The notes below the pieces were generated by a model. It did not search any database. It was not told the origin of the DNA and was given only the letters and a program-made list of their open reading frames with translations. 64,000 nt of DNA from Leucaena leucocephala (lineage: Eukaryota > Streptophyta > Magnoliopsida > Fabales > Fabaceae): NCBI GenBank assembly GCA_037074615.1, contig CM073569.1:3416001-3480000 (forward strand). Reading direction: 5' to 3'. The position numbers were made by a program, and so were the translations under genes. Shown here piece by piece: positions 11,758-23,266 of the stretch. Every line of letters begins with the position of its first letter. The first letter of the stretch is position 1.

Positions 11758-11985
11758 CTATTTAGAGTATATTCGATTCTTAGTGAGTACTATTTTGTTA
11801 TAGTTATAGTTGAGATACTTGGGAAGATATCCTATCTCCTAGGTGTCTAAGTTTACGCCTGAGAATAATTGACAACTCGCCCTGCCTAACATTGATATCG
11901 CTTAAGAGGAAATGAGTCTTTGTCATACCCTTAGATCGTGAGTGAACCTAACCTCTTTTTAAAATTTTTTGTACAAAAAAAAGGA
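11758..11985 (+). repeat. Dispersed retroposon-like repeat, copy 3
   Basis: Clear relative of copy 1 at 5535-5775, with CTAGGTGTCTAAGTTTACGC and CCTGAGAATAATTGACAAC blocks in the same order. It ends in AAATTTTTTGTACAAAAAAA. Confidence 0.55.
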
Positions 11986-12672
11986 AGAAACTAATTACTC
12001 ACAATGTGGCAAATAAATGTTTAAATTCTTATTGGGATAAGTGCCTATATTTAATATATGTTTAGACGGGAAGAAGATTATTGAGGAAATAATACTATGA
12101 AGGACAACTTCCAAAAATAGTAAATTTGTTTACCATTTTAAGAAACTTTCTTTCCTAGTATTTCCTCTCATATTGTCCCCTCACTTTTCTTTCCATCTAA
12201 ATATACTCTAAGTGTCTAACGATGTCTCAAATATGACTGGCTTTAATAAAAGGATACATAGAGGTGAGCAACGAGAGGGGTGAACTGGCCCGATAGTCAG
12301 CCCGTGTCCTGCCCATTTAATATTAACTGAGCATAGGCTAATCTATGCCCGTATATTAGCCCGTTTAAGTCCCGTAATAAACGGATTGGGTTGAATGTGT
12401 ACGGGCTCGAATGGCATAGATAGCCCATTTGTCAACTTGTGATTTCAACTAAAAAGATTAACAAGCGCAAGAACATTCTGGTTCATGAGGAAAGATAAGC
12501 ACTACTCCATGACATACATACAATTCCTTATGCCAAGACTTAACGACAAAAATGAAAGAAAACATCCTTAAAGTAGCTGGGGTCAGTAGCTTACAAACTG
12601 TCCTCAGAACAAACAATATAATTATGGTTGATTATTGTGAATTATAAAATGTACTTCAGAAAAGTCACTAAC

Positions 12673-13075
12673 CAAGTGTCCTATTTTCGGTTCAGCATTT
12701 ATGAATCGGCCGACTCCTTTTAAGTTCCCATCGCTTACAATTCTAAACACTTGGTATTCCTGCACATGAATCACTGTCATAATTAGCCACAGAAGTTCAC
12801 CTTCAAATGTCAATCTGAAAAATGGAGTTGTCCAAACAGGAACTGCCACATCTTCTATATCATATCTTAAGTTTATTTGCTTCCCCCAGTAAAAATTCAA
12901 ACAAAGAGATTGAGATTCCAGAAAGAAGAATTCAGCTGTAAAACCTTTGGACTGATTATTCGAGTAAAAGGATCTCCAAGGGTAGAAAGCATTCCACTGA
13001 TTTTCATGTATGCTTCATCAGCTGAGCGTAGGGGAAAATTTTCTACCATTGTTTACTGCAACTTTAAGTCCCAAT
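12673..13075 (-). pseudogene. Relic of chloroplast carboxyl-terminal-processing peptidase (CtpA, S41A)
   Basis: Two exons of a tail-specific protease gene survive on the minus strand. Exon 12945-13075 reads DWDLKLQ, stop, TMVENFPLRSADEAYM and then SGMLSTLGDPFTRIISPK. Exon 12673-12759 reads EYQVFRIVSDGNLKGVG then RFINAEPKIGHL. Splice consensus is kept (AAG|GTTTTA donor, GTGCAG|G acceptor), so this is a genomic fragment and not a processed copy. A CAG-TAA junction gives an in-frame stop at 13053-13055. The family processes the C-terminus of photosystem II D1 in the thylakoid lumen; this piece covers the N-terminal domain and the start of the PDZ domain. The catalytic Ser/Lys exons are absent from both flanks as far as I can read. 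Family match rests on remembered CtpA motifs. Confidence 0.75.
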
Positions 13076-13539
13076 CTACAAGAAGAAAGCTGATGGCGAC
13101 GGTAAGATTTAAAGGTGAAGGACTGGAGGTGCTTTTATAGTTCGTCAATAGAGGTGGAGGACTGGAGGCGAGGGCATGAGGCATGGAGGTGGAGCAAATG
13201 AACGGAGCAAATGAGGTCATGGTATGATATGATTTTTCAGTCCAACTCACCAACACACTAATAGGAATCAATGGAGGTAGTTTGATAAGAAAATAATAAA
13301 TACAGACCAAAATAAATTTTTCAATTAGATCTATATATATTCTATATTTGTTAAAGAAAACATTTAAATGATTTATCTATTCCCCTTAGAGAAAGGACAA
13401 TCTCCATACTTGTATGCCTTTATAATAACAAGCAAGACTAGTTTGTTGTTATTGAAGTAAAAAGCACCAATATGCAGATTTCAAGTTTGTGTATGTGTAC
13501 GCATATACATATATACAGGCATGCATGTGTTTGTGTGCA

Positions 13540-13727
13540 TGTACGTGTTGATTTTTTTTTGTTGGTTGCCCACCCGGTTCACCGGAGCTTTGCCCCGACT
13601 ACATCCGGATTCGACCCGCGTCGCGCACCTGGCTATGGTGGGTGAGTCTCCCAACGGGGATTTTCTGCGTACGCCAAGGTTCGAACTCGAGACCTCGCTT
13701 AAGCGATACCGAGCTGTACGTGTTGAT
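13540..13727 (-). mobile_element. 5'-truncated tRNA-derived SINE with 13-bp target duplication
   Basis: Element 13553-13714 is flanked by TGTACGTGTTGAT at 13540-13552 and 13715-13727. Read on the minus strand it has the box-B-like GAGTTCGAACC, then a GC-rich body, then GGGCAACCAACAAAAAAA as tail. It is the same family as 14263-14451 but lacks that copy's 5' end, including box A. Its GC content stands out from the surrounding DNA. Confidence 0.85.
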
Positions 13728-13859
13728 ATTCATTCATAAGACGCGGTTCGTGTCATGGAAATGTATTGGATCAATTTTAAAAAAGCCCAGAGAACAGATA
13801 GTCCAAATCAATAATAAGTAAAAGCCCAAACAATTTCTTTCTTCTATTCTTACCAAAAA

Positions 13860-14225
13860 AAATGTTACGAAGTCACAAAAAAAACTAATAACTAAAAAAT
13901 TTAAAATAACACTAATTTATTGTCAATTTTTATATTAAAATTTGTTATTATTAACTCTTTAGTTGTTATTACAAATTTTGGATAATTAAATCCCTTCACC
14001 TTAATATAATTTCCCCTACAAAAAATAAGGACCCGTTTTTATATATCTGCATGTTTGACGAAATTACTGAATCTTTTATTCCTCTTTCGAGCAACAGAAA
14101 TTATTTAATCCTTCAGAGATCTGTATATATCTGCATATTGTTCCATAGGTTTATGGATATCATTTGAATATGGACACTAAAAAATTACCAGGAAAAAAAT
14201 TGGCGAAAACTTGGGTGGCTCGGTT
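13860..14225. other. Intergenic AT-rich spacer between the two SINEs
   Basis: No coding signal or RNA gene recognised. Confidence 0.6.
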
Positions 14226-14252
14226 CGAGATTGGATTGAATTCACATTCAAC

Positions 14253-14461
14253 AACATACTACGAATAGCGGGAGTTAGTCTGAGTGATAAGTAGTTCGGT
14301 ATTACTTAAATAAGGTCTCAAGTTCGAGTCTTGACGTATGTAAAAAATCTCCGTTAGAAAAATCACCCACCATAGTCAGGTGTGCGACTCGGGTCAGATC
14401 CGGATATAGTCAGGATAAAACTCCGGTAAACTAAGTGGGTAACAAAAAAATAACACACTAC
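14253..14461 (+). mobile_element. tRNA-derived SINE with 10-bp target duplication
   Basis: Element about 14263-14451 between AACATACTAC (14253-14262) and AACACACTAC (14452-14461), nine of ten matching. Box-A-like TTAGTCTGAGTGATAAG and box-B-like CTCAAGTTCGAGTC are in tRNA order. The body shares CACCCACCATAGTCAGGTG and CCGGATATAGTC with the element at 13553-13714. The tail is GGGTAACAAAAAAA. Confidence 0.85.
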
Positions 14462-14464
14462 AAC

Positions 14465-16492
14465 TGATTAATTTTCTTTAATAAAGAATAAAGTAATAAC
14501 TTTGACCAAAAATAAAAAAGAATAAAGTAACAGCAAACAGCTAGAAAATGAAAAAAAATTAATAGATACGCAATAATGATTCTTCCATCAAGAAAATGAA
14601 AAATATTGTGTGATGCGTAGTTTTGAAATTATGGAGGAAAAAACATTCTATATATGTCTATAATTTTTCTTAATTTAGTACCTCTATTTTTTTATTTATT
14701 AAATATTTTAACTTTATTCTATTAACATACTTAACTTATATATAAGAGTTAACTGTATTAATAGAATACAATTAAAATATTTAACAAAAAAATATAAATC
14801 AAATTAAAAATTAAGAGAAACTATAACTATTTTAAAATAATTTTTCTTTGGCCCGTGCTATATAAAGTTCTTGGGAAGTTTGAGTCTTCATAAATTAAGA
14901 AAAAACACAAAATAAGAGTTGAGAGAATCGAGGTGCACTGTAATGAAGGTCTTCACGAGGCTCATGATTTGCTTGTAATGGGTAGATGCATGTGCAGTCA
15001 TTGTCCTTTCCATGAGATTTTTAATTGAATATTGTACCAAAAAAAAAGATTTTAATTGAATCTAATTTATGTGATTAGAGAATATATCTATAAAGGTCAA
15101 GGAAACATACTTCTTTGACTTAATTGCTAGTCATGATTCTGTCTTTGAAAATTTTTGATATTATTAAATATATTTAAAGAATGTTAGTTTTTGTTGCTTT
15201 TAATACATGGAGTGTAAGATTTTGGGAGATTAACTATGTTATTAAACTTGTTATTGATTAAACAACTAATTAAAGCATATATCTTTTAATAAAAATAATA
15301 ATACAAAGAAATGTTGGTGATATTATTTATCAAATTTTATTATCAGATATTTAATTTTAAGGTTCGTAATTTTTCTTCTTGATATAAGTATCTCCTTTAT
15401 ATTTTTATATTATTTTTGCCATCATATAAATGGACCTAAAATTTTAATAGATTTATGATATATCTATTCATTACTAGGAACTAATATATCCATTAATTAG
15501 GGGGGCCATGATTACATTAATTAGGTGCTATTTGCTCCCGTCCTTTTGTGTGGATGTGGTTTGATTTAATGTTTGATTCAACTAGTTGCTGATTAAGGTT
15601 GGCAGTGGTTGAACTCGTGTTTTTGTCCCAATTCATGAGTTTTGTCCATTGTGAAATTATAGTAATTTTTAATTTTAATTAACCTATCAGAAGGAACAAT
15701 ATATTTGTCACTATCTGTTATATTTCTTGCTTCAATTTAATTAACCCCAATTAATAAGGAAACAACAGAGACACGTATGTTCTGTAAACGATGCAACACA
15801 CTGCAATATATACTGTGATAATCAATTTTTTCTTTTAATTAATTGCGCGCTTGAAACCTAACCTAGTAGAAGGTTAAAACTAGGTCTAAAATTAATTAAG
15901 ACTCACTGTTGAATATGTGCCTATGATTCCTTTATTTGTCAAAATCTTATCATAATTGAACTCGAAACATCTTATTTTAAAAAAATACCATAATCAAATT
16001 AAGTCCTGATTAGTAACAAATGAGGAGGTTATTAGTAACATAGTGTCGTGGTCGATTCTAGAAATTCTAATAATAATTTGGTGTTAGAACCATGGTTGGA
16101 CAAAAAAACAACATATAGACAAAGGCACATATGTATGAAATGTCGACAGTTAATTACCATATAAATGAGAAGGGTTTATAAATTTAATGCCTCGAGGATA
16201 TAGTGAGATAAATGTTCAAAGTTTAATAATAACCTTGAAACCCACTATGATCCAAGCCTTGGATAATCCTAATTAATTATGATTAACCTTAGAAAATTTT
16301 TTGTGCAAGAGAATTGTACAGATATAAGGATCGGTTTAAGTGCAGTATGGGATAACTAATTTTCCAGATAATTGTACGATTATATAGTTATTCATCATGA
16401 GTTTCCTTAATATAAACAATACACCTGAAAGTCAAATGATTATTGATTAACTTACAATTAATTGACTTAAGCAACCCAAAGTAAGCAAAAAG

Positions 16493-16538
<46 letters not shown>

Positions 16539-17850
16539 AAAGGACAAGAGGAACCTAATGTCTACTAGGGTGGTGGTGTTACAACTTAAGCCATATTGGT
16601 TCATCATAATAGTAAATTAATATCTTGACTAGTTTTGTCAAGAGTTTTTACAGCCAATTAATTGGATTGAATTTTATAAAAAAAATTATTGAATTTAAAA
16701 TGATATTATTTTAAATTAAAAACAATAGTGGCCCTTTAGATTTATATTACTCTAATAACTCTGTTTTATTATGTTATATATAATTTATATATGAATATTT
16801 TATTTATCTATAAATTAATACTTTGTTTATTTAAACACTTTTCTTTTTAGGTCATATATATATATATGATTGAATATGTCCTAATTCAACTACAGTTGGA
16901 TTTAACCATTAACCTTTTGAATTACTCGACTGGTTTAATGAGTGATACAATGATATTAAGTACCTTGCTACTAGATATAGCCCCTATAGCTAGGGGGTGA
17001 TTTTACTGAGTTTGATGCCGGGCGTGGTTGGGTAATTAAAGTGCAAAATAATGCAGCTAAAGAGAGAACAAAAAGGCAGAGATAATCAAGCGAAGCTATA
17101 ATAATAATAATAATAACCATAACGTGTTTGTTAAGGGTTTTGTGTTTATCTACTGATCCTCTGTTGACTGGTAAGCCAACATTCACCAATCCACTAGCCT
17201 CCCCCAATTACCCTCATTTTAATTGTCATCTCTACCTTGTAAACACCAAAAACCAACTTCTACAACCCCAAACTAATTATATCCATACACACACACACAC
17301 ACAAGCGCGCACACACACACACATATATATATGCGCAGTTGTTCAAATGAGAAGCTCTCTGCGATGTTCATTAAGTACAGAAAAAATGGTCATCATCGAT
17401 CTCATCTCCCAGTTTCATACGAATATGTGTAATTGAGTAAACTAGTGGATGTTCTAAATAAACCCTAGTAATAATATATCATTGTAACTTTTAAAGTTAA
17501 GCTAGAACAAGGAGAAAAATAGAGAAAGGGGGTTGTTGACTGTTTATTACTGTACGTACGGCTTATACATATGAGAGTAAAACAAGTAACTATACGAGGG
17601 AATCAAGGAATACACATATTTTGTAAATCATTCTAATTAAAGTGATGCAATTTTTGCTTATATATTGTCTGCAACCCTTCTTGTCATCATTAAATTTGTA
17701 TTCATTCGTACGGGAGAATTAAGAACGAAGGTTTACCTCTCTATATATAGAGAGCTTACAGAGAGATTTGTAGATGGAAAGAAGAGTCGAGTTGCACTTA
17801 AAGTAAAGGATTACAAAATGACCAATACATAATAATAATCACGTTATTAT
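14465..17850. other. Long AT-rich intergenic region
   Basis: No gene recognised on either strand. Holds an AT microsatellite at about 16496-16530, an ATA/TAA tract near 17098-17117, and a CA-type microsatellite near 17287-17322. Frames at 16971-17436 run through these repeats and have no domain. The right end is the 3' flank of the bHLH gene. Confidence 0.6.
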
Positions 17851-17854
17851 ATGC

Positions 17855-18100
17855 TTATTTTGGGGTGAGTATCTTGGAAAGAGCCTTCAACATATTCACC
17901 TGAAGCCTCAGCTGCAAGATGTGTTCCGCCGTCCGGAGAAACAACCGGTCCGTCTTCATCTTTCTGCCGCCGGGAATCAGCTGCCGCAACTTCTTTATCT
18001 TCCTGTAGACGGCGGCGCGGCGGCGACTACTACTCCGGGTGGCTTCCAGCAGCCTACTCCTCCTCCTCCACTTCACTTTAGATGCATCTTTGGAACCCAT
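17855..18100 (-). CDS. Atypical (non-basic) bHLH protein, UPBEAT1-like
   Basis: Single-exon 81-residue protein. A short basic N-terminus (WRRRSRLLEATRSSSRRR) leads into helix 1 (about 28-42, AAVYRKIKKLRQLIPG), a short loop, and helix 2 (about 50-75, TDRLFLRTAEHILQLRLQV). The region before helix 1 is Arg-rich but lacks the His-Glu-Arg pattern used to read E-boxes. The protein is therefore likely a dimerising modulator. Layout and motifs resemble Arabidopsis UPBEAT1, which controls root growth through peroxidase genes; PAR1/IBH1-type proteins are the alternative. The start is the only Met upstream of the domain, about 1 kb from a LINE insertion. Confidence 0.82.
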   Translation of the reverse strand: MGSKDASKVKWRRRSRLLEATRSSSRRRAAVYRKIKKLRQLIPGGRKMKTDRLFLRTAEHILQLRLQVNMLKALSKILTPK

Positions 18101-19067
18101 TGATGCGATATGGATCCAACCGAATGAAATTATGAAATTTTCTTAGAATCTTAGAAGAATAAAAGATGAAGAAGCAATGCGAAGGAAAGAGAGATAAGAA
18201 GAAGAAGAAGAAGAAGGTGGAAGATGTAAATAGGGAATGAGAAATGAGAGGGCTATAAATGATATGGTGAGGAAGACCAAGTTGGGAGTTATTGAGTTAT
18301 TGGTGTGGCCATGTGAGCCGAGCCACAGCTTTTTCTTTTACTTTCCTTGCCCTTTTGATTTATACTTGACTAAAATATCTTGTACATCACGCATTGGGAT
18401 TTTCATTTCCATTATTAATTATATACTAATTCTCATTCATATCCAAATTTACCATTAATTAAAATAACACTAATGTGATATATGTTCTTGATTTCATTAT
18501 AATATGATATAAATATATAATATTTTCAACATACACATCATATAATTGATCCCTAAGCTATAATATATTTGTTAAATTGTTAAATTATATAGACATCTTT
18601 TATATTTTATTGAAAACTTTAATATTAAAAAACGGGAATACAAAATTTAAACTCAATGCTAATATTTTTTTCTTTTTTATTTAGTTATTTAATTGAATTA
18701 TATTCAAATATTATTGAGTTTAATTAAAAATAATTATCTTAAAAATATTTTTTATTACGACACGAACTTAAACTTAAAATTTTATATTTAAATAGACAAA
18801 ACCCTTTACCCTTATATTAATGTTGGTCGGTCCAAGTTTGAACAATAATGTATCCCTCCATGTACATCCCAGTTCATCTGATCTTTTATCACTTTAGGTT
18901 GTGTTTTCACTTTTCTTACTCAGTATATTGTTCACACTATGAAGGAAATACATAAAATAAAACGTGTGTTGGTGATCACGACTGATAACTTAATGTTATT
19001 AATAACCATTTACGAATTTAATTTCGTCATTTCAAATTATATTTACATGTGTATTATATACATATAT
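18101..19067 (-). promoter_or_regulatory. Proximal upstream region of the bHLH gene
   Basis: Contains an AAG-repeat tract at 18197-18216 (a CTT-type repeat in the gene's sense), typical of plant 5' UTRs. The rest is AT-rich with no gene. It is cut off from further upstream DNA by the LINE insertion. Confidence 0.4.
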
Positions 19068-19132
19068 AAAAAGTGATGCTAAACTTTTTTTTTTGGTACA
19101 AGAGAGGGCATGTGCGCCCTAGATAAATAAAA

Positions 19133-22100
19133 CTAATTTACAAGGGGATTAAATCCCAAAATCTCGTTGGTAACCACATCCCTTAAATGTGAAGGGCATG
19201 AGTGATACATTGTTGTAAATCTTAAACCTTCTTTTGCTAGAGCATCTGCAATTTGATTGTGAACTCTAGGTATATGTTGTAACTGTACTTCCCACGATGA
19301 CTTTAGAAGACAATTTATTTGTGAAAGCAACAAGCTGCATCTATTATCTCTCAAATTCGACAACATCTCTACTACATTCTTGGCATCAGACTCTAAAATT
19401 ATTTTCTTAAACCCCATTTCCCAAGCAAGCTTTAATCCTTTATATACCGCCCACTGCTCTGCTTCAAAAGCGTTACAAGACGCCAACATATTTGTAAATC
19501 CTATCACCCATCTTCCAGTATGATCCCTAATAATACCCCCACATCCTGCTCTATTGTGCGTTGCTGTGAAAGCTCCATCCACATTAACTTTAATCCATTC
19601 TGGAGGGGGAGGTCGCCAATGAGATGAACGTGGAGATATTAATTCCTTACCTAATTGGTCATCCGGAACCTGAACATAGCTCCTCCATGTTTGTATAATC
19701 ACCGCAAAAGGATCTGAAGGTCTCACAAAGTTTGCATCAAATATAGTGTGATTTCTCCATTTCCATAACTTCCAAATCGCAACCCCCCAAATCAGTCTCC
19801 AATTACTACTACCAACACACCCCAGCTCCCTTTTAAGATTCATAGCAAACCAATCTCGTAAAGGAGCTGTAAAGAAGGAAGGACCATATGTAGGTTGAAT
19901 CAATCTTTGCCATACTTGTCTTGCATATTCACAATCCCGGAGTATATGTAACGTATCCTCTATGTCTTGGTTGCAATAATGGCAGCTAGCATTAGTTAAA
20001 GACCATTTACTCCTCCAAGCATTGGTTGGTAGTCGATTGTTAAAGGCAATCCACATAAAGACTCGGATTCGCTCAGCACCTCTCCACTTCCATATATCTT
20101 TATACACCGAGCTATACTCATTTGACTTTTGCTCTTTAATAAGATAATAAGCACTTTTCACCGAGAAAATACCTTCATTCGTAGCTCTCCATACCATAAC
20201 ATCGTTCCCCGCAGCCAACATGGGTGGTAACGTATTAATCAACCTTTGAAATACATTGCTAGGTATAACAGAAGCAAGTCTTTCAAAATCCCACGTCCCA
20301 AATGAAGTCCAATCAGCAACTTTACTACTTTCCTCTTCTTCAGTAAGTGGCCTCAGACACAGTTCCTTCAAATTCTTTTCCGGAAATAACCATTTGTCAG
20401 TGAAAAAATTCACTAGCTGCCCATTTCTAATGTGCCATCTTGTTCCCAATTCAACTATATCCTTCTGTTGAGAAATGAACTGCCATAGTGTCGAATCTCC
20501 CTTCCTTGCATCTAGAAGATTGTCTTCATTCCTTAGCATATATTTTTGCAAAAGCACGTCCACCCATAATCCTTTCTCTCCATTAACCAATTTCCAGGCT
20601 AACTTGGTACCACAAGCTCTATTAAATGATTGTAAGTCCTTGAATCCAAGCCCACCATACAATTTAGGTCTACATATTTGATCCCAACTAATGGGGTGAA
20701 ATTTATGTGATTTTTGGCTATGTCCCCATATGAAATTCCTTTGCAATTTCTCTACCTCCTGACAAATGGATATAGGAATTTTAGCCACTTGCATTGGATA
20801 AACCGGTATAGAGCTCAGCACTGATTTTGCCAGAGTAATCTGACCAGCCACTGAAAGAGTGCTTTCCTTCCAAGTAGCAAGTTTTGCCTTGACTCTATCC
20901 ACGATGTACTGGAAATTATCTCTGGATTTCCTCCCTCTGATGATTGGAAATCCCAGATATTTTTCTATATTAATAGAGATCGGCATTCCTGCAACTTCAC
21001 TGATTTTCTTCCTAACATTATTTTCCACCTTGGGAGAAAAGAAAATTGAAGATTTGCTCTTATTGACTTTCGCTCCTGATGCATTACAAAATTTCCCCAG
21101 ACAATCCATCATGCAAATTGATTGTTCCTCAGTCGCAACTCCAAAAAGCAGTAGATCATCTGCAAACATTAAATGAGAGACAGCCGGACCATTTGTAGTG
21201 ACATTAATTGGCTTCCATTGCTTTGAATTAACTGCATCAGTAATAATGTGAGATAACCTGTCCATACAAAGAACAAACAATAGAGGTGAAATAGGATCTC
21301 CTTGCCGGAGACCCCTTTTAAGAAAGAAAAACTCAGTTTGAGAGCCATTCCATAATAAATTATAAGACACAGAAGTGATACAACCCATGATGAGATCTAT
21401 AAGCATCTGATCCAACCCTACATCTATGAGAACTTGTTGGACAAAATCCCATCTGATGCGATCATAAGCTTTCTCCAAATCAATCTTCAAAGCCATTAAT
21501 CCTCTTTTTCCTCTGGCCTTCTTCATTATATGCATAATTTCTTGACCAACTATAATATTATCTTGAATATGTCTGCCTTTTATAAAACTTGATTGATAAG
21601 GGGATACAAGCTCATCCATAACATTTCTCAATCTGCTGACAATTACCTTCGTAATGCATTTATAGTGTACAGAACACAAGGCAATAGGTCTAGAATGGCT
21701 AATAATTTCCGGATTATCCCTCTTCGGCATAAGACAGATCAATATCTTGTTAGCATTATTATCCACTATCCCTTCCTGAAAAGCTGTTTTAACAAACTTA
21801 CATAAAGAATTTCCCACCGTACTCCAATTAGTTTGGTAAAAAATTGGAGAAAAACCATCTAAACCCGGAGCCTTATAAGGTCCCATAGAAAATAAAGCTT
21901 CTTTTATTTCTTTATCAGTCGGAACACTACCCAAATTAGAAAGACGAGACTTCACCTCATTAGGAAAATTGGACTTTGTTTGCAAAATATAGCTGGTATT
22001 ACCTGACCAATCATACAGATTCTTAAAATATTTCAGAACCATATCAATTAATTCTGTTTCATTGTCAATCCACTTCCCCCTCTCATCTTTAAGTGTTATT

Positions 22101-22471
22101 ATCCTATTCCTTCTTCTTCTCATTTTTGTTTTCAGATGATAGTATCTGGTATTTCGTTCACCTTGAGTTATCCAATCAGTTCGTGCCTTCTGAAACCACT
22201 TGATTTCTTCTAATTTCATAATATGATCTAATTCATTTTGTAATTTATTTTCAAGCGAAATTAAGTACCTAGAGTGAGTATAAGCTGGTGAACTTTGGAT
22301 CCCACTCAAACGAGCTAGCAAAACTTTTTTTTCCTTTTCCACAAACCCAAAAATATTTTTATTCCAATCCAACAAAAAATTACTTATTTCTTGCAAAGAT
22401 TTGTTAAAGTCCTCATAATCAGTCCAGTTAGTAGAAATAAAATTTTTGAAATTATCATGCGTTAACCACAT
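19133..22471 (-). CDS. LINE ORF2, reverse transcriptase, zf-RVT and RNase H part
   Basis: Long open frame of 1112 codons. The RT core has KIDLEKAYDRIRWDF (about 329-343), GLRQGDPISPLLF (387-399) and the catalytic FADD at 436-439, near nucleotide 21160. A zf-RVT region sits around 800-870 (WRGAERIRVFMWIAF, CHYCNQ, HILRDC). The RNase H domain occupies about 962-1085 with acidic residues in VNVDGAF, AFEAEQ, ESDAK and IADALAKEG. This carries out target-primed reverse transcription. It is open but detached from its endonuclease by the upstream frameshift, so the Met at 22471 is not a natural start. Confidence 0.92.
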   Translation of the reverse strand: MWLTHDNFKNFISTNWTDYEDFNKSLQEISNFLLDWNKNIFGFVEKEKKVLLARLSGIQSSPAYTHSRYLISLENKLQNELDHIMKLEEIKWFQKARTDWITQGERNTRYYHLKTKMRRRRNRIITLKDERGKWIDNETELIDMVLKYFKNLYDWSGNTSYILQTKSNFPNEVKSRLSNLGSVPTDKEIKEALFSMGPYKAPGLDGFSPIFYQTNWSTVGNSLCKFVKTAFQEGIVDNNANKILICLMPKRDNPEIISHSRPIALCSVHYKCITKVIVSRLRNVMDELVSPYQSSFIKGRHIQDNIIVGQEIMHIMKKARGKRGLMALKIDLEKAYDRIRWDFVQQVLIDVGLDQMLIDLIMGCITSVSYNLLWNGSQTEFFFLKRGLRQGDPISPLLFVLCMDRLSHIITDAVNSKQWKPINVTTNGPAVSHLMFADDLLLFGVATEEQSICMMDCLGKFCNASGAKVNKSKSSIFFSPKVENNVRKKISEVAGMPISINIEKYLGFPIIRGRKSRDNFQYIVDRVKAKLATWKESTLSVAGQITLAKSVLSSIPVYPMQVAKIPISICQEVEKLQRNFIWGHSQKSHKFHPISWDQICRPKLYGGLGFKDLQSFNRACGTKLAWKLVNGEKGLWVDVLLQKYMLRNEDNLLDARKGDSTLWQFISQQKDIVELGTRWHIRNGQLVNFFTDKWLFPEKNLKELCLRPLTEEEESSKVADWTSFGTWDFERLASVIPSNVFQRLINTLPPMLAAGNDVMVWRATNEGIFSVKSAYYLIKEQKSNEYSSVYKDIWKWRGAERIRVFMWIAFNNRLPTNAWRSKWSLTNASCHYCNQDIEDTLHILRDCEYARQVWQRLIQPTYGPSFFTAPLRDWFAMNLKRELGCVGSSNWRLIWGVAIWKLWKWRNHTIFDANFVRPSDPFAVIIQTWRSYVQVPDDQLGKELISPRSSHWRPPPPEWIKVNVDGAFTATHNRAGCGGIIRDHTGRWVIGFTNMLASCNAFEAEQWAVYKGLKLAWEMGFKKIILESDAKNVVEMLSNLRDNRCSLLLSQINCLLKSSWEVQLQHIPRVHNQIADALAKEGLRFTTMYHSCPSHLRDVVTNEILGFNPLVN

Positions 22472-22496
22472 TGCTTCGAATCGAAAAGGTCTATTT

Positions 22497-23223
22497 TTCC
22501 CCCACTGTACTGATTTTGAAATTGTAAAACAATAGGATTATGATCAGAAAATTGAGTTCTTGGTAATACCTTCAAAATGCAATCCGACAGATCATTTAGA
22601 AAACTAGAATTCGCAAAAGCCCTATCTAGTCTTTCATATAAACGGGAACAACCAACAATCCTAGGTCCCTTTCATGTAAATTTTGGACCCTGAAAGCCCA
22701 AATCTGAAAGACCACAATCTCTAACTCTATCTTGAAACCAATTTATTCTATTATGAGTCCTACTCGCTCCCCCAATTCTATCTGTAGGCTTAAGAATATC
22801 ATTAAAATCACCAACAACGACCCATGGAATATTAATAGAGTTAGATAAATTCTTTAAATCATACCAGAGTACCTGACGGAAGTTGGAATGTGGAATAGCA
22901 TAGACTGCTGTCAACAGAAAAGGAGGCCGACCGCAACTCTCACAGTGTAAATGGAAGAACTGTTGATTCTCCACTAACACTGAGATTTTAATTGAATCAC
23001 TTCTCCAAGCAGCTAGTAATCCTCCAGACCGACCAGAACTAGGAATTATTTTTAGTGAGTCAAAACCCCATGAGTGTAAACAATCAAAACGAGATATCCT
23101 ATCACACTTAGTTTCTGACAAAATAATAAGGCTTGGTTTTGGTCCAACGCACACGGCTTTCAGATTTCTAAGGAGCCCCTTAGCACAAGCTCCTCTAGTA
23201 TTCCAATATAAAAATCTATCCAT
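22497..23223 (-). pseudogene. LINE ORF2, apurinic-type endonuclease domain, broken
   Basis: ORF2 begins 44 bases after the ORF1 stop, at MDRFLYWNTRGA. Endonuclease motifs seen in order: WNTRG, LSETK, GRSGGLLAAW, VVGDFND, and SDHNPI. These are the nicking-domain residues of L1-clade LINEs. A TGA replaces a Trp codon at about 22669-22671 in FT-W-KGPR. A one-base loss in a G/A run near 22497 (GGGGGAAAAATAG) shifts the frame before the RT part. Confidence 0.88.
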
Positions 23224-23266
23224 TAATAATAAAATTAATATATCCAGATCCAAACAAAAGGCCCTC

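Noticed and set aside
12622..12900. Minus-strand ORF as an F-box/DUF295 protein
   Set aside because: First impression only. The conserved part is one exon (12673-12759) of a CtpA relic; the rest of the frame is intron.
16496..16530. AT dinucleotide runs (also 4908, 26323, 31368, 39009, 60413) as origins or regulatory elements
   Set aside because: Ordinary plant microsatellites with no other signal.
17128..17436. 102-residue plus-strand frame
   Set aside because: Runs through a CA/TA microsatellite and has no family features.
20256..21805. Plus-strand frames opposite the LINE
   Set aside because: Antisense shadows of the reverse transcriptase frame.
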